A DNA stretch of 62,048 nt from positions 1 to 62,048 of the forward strand of contig CADDZE010000021.1 in assembly GCA_902812465.1 (NCBI GenBank). The letters run 5' to 3'. The notes beneath the pieces were generated by a model. The model had not been told where the DNA came from. It worked only from the letters and a program-made list of their open reading frames with translations, and made no database searches. Positions within the stretch are counted from its first letter, which is position 1. Every line of letters starts with the position of its first letter. The stretch is from Acidobacteriota bacterium (GTDB taxonomy: Bacteria; Acidobacteriota; Terriglobia; UBA7540). Positions 8,008-19,221 of the stretch are shown here, one piece after another. A program made the position numbers and the translations under genes.

Positions 8008-9138
8008 GTGTCTGACGACGCGACTCCATACTGGCTGGCCCTGGCCCGCGTCGAGGGCTTGGGAATTCGCAGTGCCCATAAGCTGCTTGACTACTTCGGC
8101 TCGGCCGAGCGCGTTTATCACGCCTCGTTGACCGAGCTGGAGAGCTGCGGCTTGCCAGCCCGGGTGGCCCAGGCGCTATTTCGCCAGGCCGGCCTGAGGG
8201 AGGCTGAAGACCAGCTTAAGGCGGCCCAGGCGGCCGGATACGCGGTGATTACCTATGCCGAGGACGCCTTTCCTCCCTTACTCAAAGAGATAGCAGACTC
8301 GCCGCTGGCCCTTTTCGTCCGAGGGGATGCGAGCGTGCTTTCGCGGCACGCCATCGCCGTTGTAGGCACTCGCCGTCCGACGGCGTATGGGAGCGCAGTG
8401 GCTCAGCGCCTGGCCCGAGACCTGGCCGACCGACAATTGGTGATTGTCAGCGGCCTGGCGCGCGGCATCGATGCGGCGGCCCATCGCGGCGCGCTCGAGG
8501 CGGGCGGCAGCAAGACGGTTGCTGTTCTGGGCTCAGGAATTGACGTCATCTACCCGCGCGAGAATGCCAAGCTAGCCGAAAGGATCGCCACTGCTGGCGC
8601 TATCGTTTCCGAGTTTTCTCTGGGCACGGCGCCGACGCCGGAAAACTTTCCCATCCGCAACCGCATCATTAGCGGCTTGGCACTGGGCACCGTGATCGTC
8701 GAGGCAGCCGAGTATAGCGGGTCGCTGATTACCGCCCGGCTGGCTCTCGAACAGAATCGGGAAGTGTTTGCCGTACCAGGAAACATCACCTCTGCGCAGA
8801 GCTTCGGTCCCAATCTGCTGATCAAGCAGGGGGCCAAGCTGGTCGACCAGTGGGTAGACGTGATCGAGGAACTGCCGGTGGCCGTCCGAGCGGAACTGAT
8901 GCCACCCGCGGCAGCCGTACCATCGGCCAGCAGCGCAAACTCGCTCTTCGAGGAGTCCCTGGACCCGGACCAGAAGGCGGTGTACCAAGCGCTGCGCGTG
9001 GATGAGGCTTTGTTTGTGGATTCCATTTGCGGGGCGGTGGCCCTGCCCCAGCCTCGGGTGTTAGCCGCCCTGCTAAACCTGGAAATGAGTGGGCTGATAA
9101 AGCAATTGCCAGGAAAGAATTTTATCCGGAAACTGTGA
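8008..9138 (+). CDS. dprA: DNA-processing protein DprA (Smf)
   Basis: Single-stranded-DNA-binding protein that protects incoming DNA and loads RecA during natural transformation; widely conserved also in bacteria not known to be competent. The 376-aa protein has an N-terminal helix-hairpin-helix/SAM-like region (about 1-70), the Rossmann-fold core with GTRRPTAYG, SGLARGIDAAAHRGAL, VLGSGIDVIYPREN and NFPIRNRIISGL, and a C-terminal winged helix (about 315-376). The start is a GTG and the ribosome-binding site is weak. topA follows 108 bp later, the dprA-topA pairing seen in many bacteria. A short 6-bp hairpin (9182-9198) lies between them without a U-tract. Confidence 0.95.
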   Translation: MSDDATPYWLALARVEGLGIRSAHKLLDYFGSAERVYHASLTELESCGLPARVAQALFRQAGLREAEDQLKAAQAAGYAVITYAEDAFPPLLKEIADSPLALFVRGDASVLSRHAIAVVGTRRPTAYGSAVAQRLARDLADRQLVIVSGLARGIDAAAHRGALEAGGSKTVAVLGSGIDVIYPRENAKLAERIATAGAIVSEFSLGTAPTPENFPIRNRIISGLALGTVIVEAAEYSGSLITARLALEQNREVFAVPGNITSAQSFGPNLLIKQGAKLVDQWVDVIEELPVAVRAELMPPAAAVPSASSANSLFEESLDPDQKAVYQALRVDEALFVDSICGAVALPQPRVLAALLNLEMSGLIKQLPGKNFIRKL

Positions 9139-9246
9139 GACAGGCCGTGGCAAGCGGCGAAGGGCAAGCGGATGACCGGCGCCCTCTAGCCAGAGGGCCT
9201 TCTGGCCGCCAACCGCTGGCCTCGAGCAGCAAACGACGGGTACCTT

Positions 9247-11679
9247 ATGGCTAAATCGCTCGTCATCGTCGAATCACCAGCCAAGGCCAAGACCATCAAC
9301 AAGTATCTTGGCGCGGGCTACACCGTGAAGGCCTCCATGGGCCACGTGATGGACCTTCCCAAGAAGGACCTCGGGGTGGCCATCGAGAAGGACTTCCAGC
9401 CGACCTACACGGTTATACCTGCCCGGAAGAGCGTCATCCAGGAGCTCAAGGCCGCTGCGGCCAAGGCGGACGCTATCTACCTAGCCGCCGACCCTGACCG
9501 CGAGGGAGAGGCCATCTGCGCGCACTTACGCGAGCTGCTCGAAGCCAAGAAGCGTAAGTTCTACCGCGTCATCTTCAACGAAATTACCCGCGACGCCATC
9601 CGCCAGGCGTTCCAGAATCCGGGCGAGATTGACGAGCGGCTGGTGGAAGCGCAGCAGGCGCGCAGGATCCTCGACCGGCTGGTGGGCTACCAGGTGAGCC
9701 CGCTGCTGTGGGACCGTGTTAAGCGGGGAATCTCGGCCGGCCGGGTTCAGACCGTGGCCCTCCGCCTGATCGTCGAGCGCGAGCGCGAGATTCAGGCATT
9801 TCAGAAGCAAGAGTATTGGACCCTCACCGTCAACGTCGAGGGAAAGAATCCTCCACCCTTTGACGCCCGGGTGATCAAGTACCAGGACCAAGACCTGCAG
9901 ATCCCCGACCAGGCGAGTGCCCAGCAGCATCAGGCGGCCATCGAGAAGGCGCGGCTGGTGGTCCGCTCCGTCACGACCAAGGAGAAGCGCCGCTATCCGG
10001 TGCCGCCCTTCATCACCAGCAAGCTGCAGCAGGAAGCGTCGCGTAAGCTGAACTTCACCGCCAAGAAGACCATGATGCTGGCGCAGCGCCTCTACGAGGG
10101 CGTCGAACTGGGCGACGAAGGGCCGGTGGGACTCATTACTTACATGCGCACGGACTCGACCCGCGTGGCCGAGCCCGCGCTTCAGGCGGCCCGCCAGTAC
10201 ATCCGCGAAAAATTCGGTGAGAACTACCTGCCACCCGAGCCCGTCCGCTACAAGACCAAGAAGGGCGCCCAGGATGCCCACGAGGCCATCCGTCCCACAG
10301 ACGTCACCCGCACGCCCGAATCGCTGCGCGGCCAGCTGAGCGCCGATGAACTGAAGCTTTACACCATCATCTGGCAGCGCTTCGTGGCCTCCCAGATGAA
10401 CCCGGCGGTGTTCGACCAGACGACCATCGATATCGAAGCCGGCGATTACCTGCTGCGCGCCACGGGATCGGTGGAGAAGTTCAACGGATTCCGCGCTGTG
10501 TACGAGGAAGGCAAAGACGATCTGACCCCGGCGGAGATGGAAGAAGACGAGGAGTTGAAGCATCGGCTCCCTGCCGTCGAACAGGGCGAAGTGCTGAAGC
10601 TGCGCCAGGTCACTCCCGAACAGCATTTCACCCAGCCGCCGCCCCGCTACAGCGAGGCCACCCTCGTTAAGGCGCTCGAAGAGAAGCGCATCGGCCGGCC
10701 TTCGACCTATGCCACGATCCTGCAGGTGATCCAGAACCGCGACTACGTGGAAAAGAAGCAGGGCCGTTTTGTTCCTACCGAGCTGGGGATGGTCACCAGC
10801 GACCTGCTGGTGAAGAGCTTCAGCGACATCTTCGATGTCGCCTACACCGCACGCATGGAAGAGGAGCTCGACGAGGTTGAAGAGGGCAAGCGGAAGTGGA
10901 CGGAGGCGCTGGAAGAGTTCTACAAGAAGTTCAAGCGCGATCTGTGCGTGGCCGAGCGGGAGATGACCAACATCAAGGGCGAAGGCATTCCCACCGAGGA
11001 GAAATGCGAGAAGTGCAGCCGGCCGATGGTGATCAAGCTGGGGCGCAACGGCGCCTTCCTGGCCTGCACCGGGTATCCGGACTGCGATGGCACCTCCGAC
11101 CTCACCGAAGAGCAAGCGAAGAAATACGGCATTGGCACCAGCGGCGGCCCACCAGCGCCGGAAGTTCCCGATCAGACGTGCGAAAAATGCGGGCGTTCGA
11201 TGACCGTGAAGCGCGGGCGGTTCGGCTACTTCCTGGCCTGCACGGGGTACCCCGAGTGCAAGAACACCAAGAAGATCGTCATGGGTGAAGGGGCGGTCCA
11301 AGCGGTCCAGGACATCCCGCTAAACGAGACCTGTCCGGAATGCGGGAATCAGCTGGTCATCAAGCATGGCCGGTATGGGGAGTTCACCGCTTGCAGCAAC
11401 TACCCTCAGTGCAAGTACGTTAAGCGCCAGACGCTGGGCATTGCCTGCCCGGAAAAAGGGTGCTCTGGCGAGATTGTCGTGCGACGTAGCAAGCGCGGGC
11501 GGACGTTCTATGGTTGCAGCCGCTACCCGGATTGCAAATTCACGGTGTGGGATAAGCCCGTCGCCGAACCCTGCCCCCGGTGCGGCTCGCCCGTGCTGCT
11601 CGAAAAGACCACCAGGAAATCCGGCCTTACGCGATATTGTCCGAACGAAAGCTGCGATTACCGGCGGGAAGTAGCCTAG
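9247..11679 (+). CDS. topA: DNA topoisomerase I (type IA)
   Basis: Relaxes negative supercoils by single-strand passage. The 810-aa protein has an N-terminal TOPRIM domain (LVIVESPAKAKTINKYLG, then AADPDREGEAI), and the catalytic tyrosine is Y299 in LITYMRTDSTR. The C-terminus carries five consecutive zinc-ribbon-like repeats, each with two CxxC-type pairs: KCEKC...CTGYPDC, TCEKC...CTGYPEC, TCPEC...CSNYPQC, CPEKGC...CSRYPDC and CPRC...CPNESC. All repeats retain the metal-binding cysteines. Same strand as dprA. A GC-rich hairpin (11683-11699) just after the stop may act as a terminator, though no clear U-tract follows. Confidence 0.97.
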   Translation: MAKSLVIVESPAKAKTINKYLGAGYTVKASMGHVMDLPKKDLGVAIEKDFQPTYTVIPARKSVIQELKAAAAKADAIYLAADPDREGEAICAHLRELLEAKKRKFYRVIFNEITRDAIRQAFQNPGEIDERLVEAQQARRILDRLVGYQVSPLLWDRVKRGISAGRVQTVALRLIVEREREIQAFQKQEYWTLTVNVEGKNPPPFDARVIKYQDQDLQIPDQASAQQHQAAIEKARLVVRSVTTKEKRRYPVPPFITSKLQQEASRKLNFTAKKTMMLAQRLYEGVELGDEGPVGLITYMRTDSTRVAEPALQAARQYIREKFGENYLPPEPVRYKTKKGAQDAHEAIRPTDVTRTPESLRGQLSADELKLYTIIWQRFVASQMNPAVFDQTTIDIEAGDYLLRATGSVEKFNGFRAVYEEGKDDLTPAEMEEDEELKHRLPAVEQGEVLKLRQVTPEQHFTQPPPRYSEATLVKALEEKRIGRPSTYATILQVIQNRDYVEKKQGRFVPTELGMVTSDLLVKSFSDIFDVAYTARMEEELDEVEEGKRKWTEALEEFYKKFKRDLCVAEREMTNIKGEGIPTEEKCEKCSRPMVIKLGRNGAFLACTGYPDCDGTSDLTEEQAKKYGIGTSGGPPAPEVPDQTCEKCGRSMTVKRGRFGYFLACTGYPECKNTKKIVMGEGAVQAVQDIPLNETCPECGNQLVIKHGRYGEFTACSNYPQCKYVKRQTLGIACPEKGCSGEIVVRRSKRGRTFYGCSRYPDCKFTVWDKPVAEPCPRCGSPVLLEKTTRKSGLTRYCPNESCDYRREVA

Positions 11680-12277
11680 CCCTCGCCCGCCTCGGGCGAC
11701 ATTGTTGAGGGCGGCCGTTCGCCGATTCGAATCCAGTCCCTCCACGCTTCGCTTCTTTGGATGTCTCCTCTTTCGCGCCTTTCAAGCGCTTAAGCCCGTC
11801 GCACCTGCAAGGAGTGGTCTAACCAGCGAGCCAGGCAAAGAAACAGACCCGATTCCGGGGCGCAAAAAGCGCGTGGACACGCAGCGCTTTCTCCGGTGGT
11901 CCGCCGGGGGGACCGATTCGATCCGGGGATTCTTCATCAGCTCCTTGTTTTTCAACAACATGGCGTCTTCTCCGTTCGCCCAAAATTTGGCGCCGTCCAC
12001 CCCGGCGAAGTAGCCGTTCGGCATAAAGTTCTTAACCCTCTTTCCCTCCACCGTCTAGCATGGGCTGGTCGAGAAACGGGGGCGGAGGTTATCAAAACCC
12101 CAGGGTGCAGTAAGGCTGCTGCGCCCCTCTCGGCCGAGAAGTTAAATCGGGCAGTTCCGCGGTGTGAGGCCGCGGCCCACGACCACCGGGCAAAGGCCAG
12201 CCCTTTGGTCGCACGCGGGCAGCAAGTGAATTAAGCCAGCGAGCCCGCAACACCAAAAAAAGAGAGGAAAAACCGCC
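11680..12277. other. Intergenic region between topA and the radical SAM gene
   Basis: About 600 bp without a supported gene. A perfect 7-bp stem TCGCCCG/CGGGCGA with a 3-nt loop sits at 11683-11699. A minus-strand frame (11782-12051) has reasonable codon use for its first 45 codons but no homology that I recognise and only a weak ribosome-binding site. The start of the radical SAM gene is preceded by GAGAGG about nine bases upstream. Confidence 0.45.
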
Positions 12278-14398
<2,121 letters not shown>

Positions 14399-14424
14399 AC
14401 GAGCCGCTCAAAGCTTGACGGGCA

Positions 14425-14466
14425 AGCGCAAAGCCGGTCGTTCCTAAGACCGGCTTTGCGCTTTTC
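14425..14466 (+). terminator. Rho-independent terminator after the radical SAM gene
   Basis: A perfect 15-bp stem (14425-14439 pairing with 14448-14462) closes an 8-nt loop and is followed by TTTT. It lies 26 bp after the radical SAM stop and separates it from the DUF2911 gene. Confidence 0.9.
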
Positions 14467-14545
14467 TGAGGGACCCAGAGCGATAAGTGTGCGCCCGGGG
14501 GGACCGAGAGAACCGAGGGCCGAAGGAGCCGAGGGACCAGCTGTC

Positions 14546-14573
14546 TTGACCGCACAGATCCGCGTCGTATACT
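14546..14573 (+). promoter_or_regulatory. Sigma-70-type promoter of the DUF2911 gene
   Basis: TTGACC (14546-14551), a 16-bp spacer and TATACT (14568-14573) match the housekeeping consensus in 10 of 12 positions. Initiation is expected near 14580, about 40 bp before the ATG at 14622, downstream of the terminator of the previous gene. Confidence 0.7.
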
Positions 14574-14621
14574 CTCGTCAGGCAACTGGAGGATCGAGCC
14601 GACGGGTAAGGCAGGTGAAGC

Positions 14622-15143
14622 ATGACAAAAAAGACTTCGAATAGCAAGGCGGCCCTGCTGCTAACGCTACTTTGCACCTGGGCTGGACCTTACCTTTGGG
14701 CGCATGGCAACGAGAGGGGAACAGCCAAGGCAACTATCGGCAATGCGGAAGTGACCATTAGTTACGCCGGTCCAGCACTCAAGGGCCGGGACCCGCTCAG
14801 CATGATCCAGCACGGCCAACTTTGGCGGCTGGGAGCGGACATTCCCACCACCCTGGAGACAACCGGCGACCTGGATTTTGGTGGCACGCGGGTGACCAAG
14901 GGCAAGTACATCCTGCTGGCTCGCATGAATGCGCCCGGTAAGTGGTCGCTGATTGTCTCGAACAAGCCGGTACAACACTTCGACGACTCCGCCAAGGTGG
15001 CCGAGATTCCCATGGAGTTTGAGCAAGGCAAGGACTCCGTGGAGGTAATGAAGATCACCCTTAACCGTGAGGGCGACCGGGGCGTGATGGAGGTGGCCTG
15101 GGGAACGGCGCGCTTGCGGGCTTCCTTCATGGCAGCAAAATGA
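14622..15143 (+). CDS. DUF2911 domain protein, exported
   Basis: A 173-aa protein with an N-terminal signal peptide (SKAALLLTLLCTWAGPYLWA) followed by a DUF2911 domain: AEVTISYAGPALKGRD, then IQHGQLWRLGADIPTTLETT, GKYILLARM and the C-terminal VMEVAWGTARLRASF. DUF2911 proteins are common in Acidobacteria and Bacteroidetes and have no established function; a small beta-rich periplasmic fold is likely. The ATG is preceded by GGCAGGTGAAGC. It has its own promoter (14546-14573), so it is a single-gene unit between the radical SAM gene and the outer-membrane assembly cluster. Confidence 0.85.
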   Translation: MTKKTSNSKAALLLTLLCTWAGPYLWAHGNERGTAKATIGNAEVTISYAGPALKGRDPLSMIQHGQLWRLGADIPTTLETTGDLDFGGTRVTKGKYILLARMNAPGKWSLIVSNKPVQHFDDSAKVAEIPMEFEQGKDSVEVMKITLNREGDRGVMEVAWGTARLRASFMAAK

Positions 15144-15438
15144 CCGCCCGGTCGCGACAATCCAAGCCTGGACGGGGAACCGTTACCTCGCTGAACAGCT
15201 CTTGCTAGTCATTCATTTGGGGGCCCGCTTTCCTTTCGCGCTCTACTGACGTTCCCACCGTGTAATTTAGCTGCTCGGGACTGGCTCACCTGTAGTAGTG
15301 TAAAACACCGGCCGCCAGGCCAGGCAGCATTTGCTAGTGCGTGGCCTTCCAACGGAAGGGAGGGGAGAGGATTGGCCGGCAACACGAGCGGCTCTCAGGG
15401 ATCTTCATCACTGGGTCAGCCGCCGTTCGCGTTTCTTC
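15144..15438. other. Intergenic region upstream of the Omp85 gene
   Basis: About 295 bp if the Omp85 gene starts at 15439. I see no strong promoter, repeat or RNA. The upstream in-frame start at 15331 would make a proline- and arginine-rich leader that places the signal peptide 36 residues inside, which is why it is not preferred. Confidence 0.4.
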
Positions 15439-18378
15439 ATGATCCTCCGCAACTCGCTCCGGTTGCCAGGACCCGCTCGCTGGCGCTTGGCCTTTTGTCT
15501 GCTACCGCTGTGGCTCGGGGCTTTTAGGCCCTTGGCCGCGGCACAAGGGGAAAGGGTTCTCGCCATCCGCCTGGACATATCAGACGCACACCTTAGCCTC
15601 GACGATTTCGCGGATCGGATCACGCAGCGCCTTGGCGAGCCGCTCGATCCCGCGAAGGTGCGTACCAGCTTGAAGAACCTTTATGCCACGGGCCGTTTCC
15701 AGGAACTGCGTGCGGAGGCCGAGTCGGTGCCCGGTGGACTCATTTTGCGGTTTGCCGGGACGGCCACGTTTTTCATCGGATCCGTCCAGGTCGAAAAGGC
15801 TCCCCGGGCGATTTCTGCGTCCGCACTAGCCAGCGCGGCACGGTTGCGTGTGGGCTATCCCCTTTCTGAGGAGGCTCTGGCGGCAGCGCGCAACCGGATG
15901 CTGACTGCGCTGGCGAGCAACGGCTATCACACCGCACGGATTGAGACGGCGATTCAGCGCGACCCGGAGAATGCCATTGCCAACATTCTCTTCACCGTCC
16001 AACCAGGGCGGCCGGCCGCCCTGGGCCAGGTCGATTTCCCCGGGTTTCCCCCGGCCGAAGTCGGACGCCTGATGTCACTCGCCCGGTGGCGCAGAGGAAT
16101 GCAACTAACAGAGGGCCGTCTCGAACGGGGCCTAACCCGGATTCAGAAGGCTTACGTCCAGCAGGGCTACCTGCAATGTCGGGTCAGCGCAGGCAATCGC
16201 ACTTATGATGCGAAGCATCAGACGGAGAGTGTCGTGGTGCGGATTGAACCTGGGCCGATCGTCGAGGTACAGCTGAAGGGAGCACACATCAGCAAGGGCC
16301 GGTTAAGAACGCTGCTGCCCACCTATCGCGACGGGCTGACGGATGACCTCACCCTGCAGCAGGGCCAGCGTCGCTTGCAGGACGACTTCGCCAGGCGAGG
16401 ATATTTCTTCGCCCAGGTAAACTGGAGCCGTGCATCTTCGGGCGCCAAGATCCTGGTAACGTATACTGTCAAGCCGGGGCCGCGCGGCGAATTTGCCGGC
16501 GTCGAGGTGAAGGGTACCCACTCGATCTCGCGCGCTGAAGTAAACTCCGTGCTGAGCCTGCCGCCTGCATCGAGTTTCAGAGGAGGCCAAGGATTCAGCC
16601 GCACTCTCCTAGAGCACGATGTGAATGCCCTTACCGACCTTTACAAGTCGCGCGGGTTCCTCGACGTTCGCGTCAGTCCCCGCCTTAACAGCCAGTACCA
16701 AGGTCGCCCAAACAGCCTCTTTGTGATTCTGGAGGTGGAAGAGGGTCCACGCACGACCGTCGGGAAGCTCTCGGTTCACGGCGTTGATAGCGCGCTTGAG
16801 CTGCAGCTGGGATCGCTCATGCAACTCGGACCGGGCAAACCCTATTCGCCGGTGCGAGCCGAAGCCGATCGCGAGGTGATGCTAGGTTTTTTGGCAGACC
16901 ACGGTTACAGCAATGCTTCCGTAACCTGGACGGCTTCCCCGCCCTCGGATCGCCACACAGTCGACCTCGAATACCAGGTCGAGCTCGGACTGCGGGAGAA
17001 GGTTGGACGTGTGGTTCTGGTCGGCAACACGCGGACGCGTCCTTCCGTGGTTCGCCGAGAGCTAACGTTTTCCTCCGGCCAGGACCTAAGCCAGACTGCC
17101 CTCGTTGAGTCGCAGTCACGCCTCTATAACCTGGGAGTCTTCAGTCAGGTCCAAATCAGCCCTCTCGACCCCGCTGCCCCGGAGGCCCACAAGACCGTGT
17201 TGGTGAGCATGGAAGAGGCTCGTCGGTGGACGATCGGGTACGGAGGCGGCGTGGACTTCCAGAGGCTCGAAAATTCGCAGCCGCAAGGCCAGTATGGTGC
17301 TAGTCCCCGCCTCTCCTTTGACTTGACGCGCCTCAACATGAGAGGGCTGGCACAGACGTTCTCGCTGCGGGGAAGGCTTTCCAACCTCGAGACGGGCGGC
17401 TCCGCCAGTTACTTCATCCCCCGCTTCCGTGGCCGGCAAGACCTCGAGCTGCGTCTTACCGCGCTCAGTGAGCAGGTGCGCGACGTCCTGACGTTCACTT
17501 CGCGGCGGTCTGAGGTGTCGGCCACGGTGCAGAAACGCTACAGCAAATCGACATCCCTGGTTGCCGGTTACAGCTACCGCCTCGTCTCGGTAGCTAACCT
17601 GAAGATTCAACCGGAATCCATTCCGCTTTTAAGCCAGCCTGTGCGCGTGGCCACCGTCGGATCGACCTATATCAACGACCATCGCGACAACCCCGCTGAT
17701 GCCACCCAGGGCTCCTTCTCTCTGGCCGACGCCGCCGTTGCTTGGACGGGGTTTGGCTCCCAAGCAGACTTCGTGCGCCTTAGCGGCCAAAATTCCACCT
17801 ACTACCGCCTCGGCTCACACATCATCTTTGCCCGTAACACGCGCCTCGGGCTCGAGTCGGTTTTCGGAGGGCTCCGCGAAGTAACTACTCCGCAAGGAAC
17901 CACACTGACCCACGCCATTCCGCTGGCGGAGCGATTCTTCATGGGCGGCAGTGAATCGCATCGTGGTTTCTCTCTGAACCAAGCTGGCCCCCGCGACCCC
18001 ATCACTGGGTTCCCCGTGGGCGGTGAGGGCTCGTTCCTGAACACGCTAGAGCTCCGATTCCCAATGCGGGCGAATCGTTATGGGCTGGTGCTTTTTCACG
18101 ATGCCGGCAATGTGTTTTCGAGCGTGCGCCGCATGGAATTGCTGAAGTTCAGCCAGCGGTCACCCAGCGACTTTAGCTATCTCTCGCACGCCTTGGGAGC
18201 TGGTCTGCGCTATCGTACGCCGCTCGGACCCTTGCGGTTTGATGTGGGCTACAACTTCAATCCCACTCAATACGAGGTGTGTAGCAACCCATCGGTGACG
18301 GTGTGCCCGTCCCAGAACGTGCAACTGCGGCGGCTGTCGCGGGTACAATTCTCGCTTAGCGTGGGACAGAGCTTTTAA
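15439..18378 (+). CDS. Omp85-family outer-membrane assembly protein with seven apparent POTRA repeats
   Basis: BamA/TamA-like protein, 979 aa from ATG 15439. The signal peptide (LAFCLLPLWLGAFRPLAAAQ) follows a basic N-terminus. The periplasmic part contains about seven successive POTRA-like units, each starting with a beta-strand such as GSVQVE, GQVDFPG, VEVQLKGAH, AGVEVKGTH, GKLSVHG or GRVVLVGNTR and carrying a central helix and a GY/GF turn. BamA has five and TamA three. The last unit (VGNTRTRPSVVRREL) runs straight into a 16-strand-type barrel of about 380 residues ending in an aromatic beta-signal (SLSVGQSF). The next two genes encode a SurA-like chaperone and a TamB-like protein, so a TAM-like transport machine is likely. 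Confidence 0.88.
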   Translation: MILRNSLRLPGPARWRLAFCLLPLWLGAFRPLAAAQGERVLAIRLDISDAHLSLDDFADRITQRLGEPLDPAKVRTSLKNLYATGRFQELRAEAESVPGGLILRFAGTATFFIGSVQVEKAPRAISASALASAARLRVGYPLSEEALAAARNRMLTALASNGYHTARIETAIQRDPENAIANILFTVQPGRPAALGQVDFPGFPPAEVGRLMSLARWRRGMQLTEGRLERGLTRIQKAYVQQGYLQCRVSAGNRTYDAKHQTESVVVRIEPGPIVEVQLKGAHISKGRLRTLLPTYRDGLTDDLTLQQGQRRLQDDFARRGYFFAQVNWSRASSGAKILVTYTVKPGPRGEFAGVEVKGTHSISRAEVNSVLSLPPASSFRGGQGFSRTLLEHDVNALTDLYKSRGFLDVRVSPRLNSQYQGRPNSLFVILEVEEGPRTTVGKLSVHGVDSALELQLGSLMQLGPGKPYSPVRAEADREVMLGFLADHGYSNASVTWTASPPSDRHTVDLEYQVELGLREKVGRVVLVGNTRTRPSVVRRELTFSSGQDLSQTALVESQSRLYNLGVFSQVQISPLDPAAPEAHKTVLVSMEEARRWTIGYGGGVDFQRLENSQPQGQYGASPRLSFDLTRLNMRGLAQTFSLRGRLSNLETGGSASYFIPRFRGRQDLELRLTALSEQVRDVLTFTSRRSEVSATVQKRYSKSTSLVAGYSYRLVSVANLKIQPESIPLLSQPVRVATVGSTYINDHRDNPADATQGSFSLADAAVAWTGFGSQADFVRLSGQNSTYYRLGSHIIFARNTRLGLESVFGGLREVTTPQGTTLTHAIPLAERFFMGGSESHRGFSLNQAGPRDPITGFPVGGEGSFLNTLELRFPMRANRYGLVLFHDAGNVFSSVRRMELLKFSQRSPSDFSYLSHALGAGLRYRTPLGPLRFDVGYNFNPTQYEVCSNPSVTVCPSQNVQLRRLSRVQFSLSVGQSF

Positions 18379-18406
18379 AGTCTTAATTGGCTTGTTCCGT
18401 CGCAGC

Positions 18407-19159
18407 ATGAGATCCAACACCCTGATTGTGATGCTGAATCTGACAGTGGCCCTCCAAGCTCAGGCGCCCGCTCAGTTGCCACAGGCGTCAGCCGCTAAAC
18501 CGCCGACCGTGCGCCTTATTGACGCCGTTGTGGCCTCGGTGGACAACTTAGCCATCACACTCAGCGAAGTGCAAACCGAGTACCGGATCCAGTATTTTCT
18601 GGATAAAGAGCGAATACCATCCAATCCGCCCGACCCCAGCACCATCGAGCGTGTCCGCGACCAACTCATCGATCAGTGGCTGCTCGCTGAGGAGATAGCA
18701 CCTGCGGCCAGCGACCCGGCGGCCCCGGAGAACATCGCCCGACAGCGCCTGGCCAAAATCCAAACCGATGTGGGATCGAAGCCAGCGTTCGAGGCGGCGC
18801 TCCAGGCGCTGGGCTTGAGTGAGTCGCAGCTCCTCGCCCGAATGGTGGAGCGGGAACGCATGCTACAGGCCATTGACCAGCGGCTGCGTCCGCAGGTGTC
18901 GGTCAGCCAGCGGGAGGTCGAGGCCTACTACCGAAATAAATTCGTCCCCGAATACCTTAAACAGAACCGCAGTAGCGCACCGCCGCTGGCGGAGGTCGAG
19001 GGTCCGGTTCGCGAGATATTGGTGCAGCAAAAGGTTAACCAACTGTTGGAGGCCTGGCTCACGGAGCTACGCTCCGAACGGCAAGTCAGAATTCTCGGCG
19101 GTGCCGGGTACTGGGCGGAAGCCGACGGCCAGGTCGCTGAAAAAGGTTTGAGAAACTGA
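18407..19159 (+). CDS. SurA-like periplasmic chaperone lacking a PPIase domain
   Basis: A 250-aa exported protein starting MRSNTLIVMLNLTVALQAQA. The VDAVVASVDNLAITLSEV-type opening and the helical 60-170 region (RVRDQLIDQWLLAEEI, ERERMLQAIDQRLRPQVSVS) match the N-terminal chaperone domain of SurA/PpiD proteins, and YYRNKFVPEY resembles the linker that normally leads into a parvulin domain. No parvulin PPIase domain follows; the protein ends with a short helix (VREILVQQKVNQLLEAWLTELR) that would complete the SurA-type fold. An in-frame TTG at 18392 is an alternative start. It begins 28 bp after the Omp85 stop and is probably co-transcribed, consistent with delivery of client proteins to that assembly factor. 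Confidence 0.8.
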   Translation: MRSNTLIVMLNLTVALQAQAPAQLPQASAAKPPTVRLIDAVVASVDNLAITLSEVQTEYRIQYFLDKERIPSNPPDPSTIERVRDQLIDQWLLAEEIAPAASDPAAPENIARQRLAKIQTDVGSKPAFEAALQALGLSESQLLARMVERERMLQAIDQRLRPQVSVSQREVEAYYRNKFVPEYLKQNRSSAPPLAEVEGPVREILVQQKVNQLLEAWLTELRSERQVRILGGAGYWAEADGQVAEKGLRN

Positions 19160-19221
19160 TGGGGGTGCATTCACCGCCACTCGGCGCCCCGAGGTAGCCG
19201 CCCAGCGGATGGTTAGCTTCC

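Noticed and set aside
9526-11301. 591-aa open frame antisense to topA
   Set aside because: It mirrors the third-position GC of topA, has no recognisable domain and overlaps a clearly real gene; long opposite frames are expected in GC-rich DNA.
11702-11745. tRNA-like 3' end (TTCGAATCC followed by CCTCCA) after topA
   Set aside because: The T-arm stem does not pair, and no matching 5' acceptor strand or anticodon arm exists upstream.
11782-12051. 89-aa minus-strand frame with plausible codon use at its N-terminus
   Set aside because: Weak ribosome-binding site, no recognised homology and a tail that looks non-coding; not enough to call a gene.
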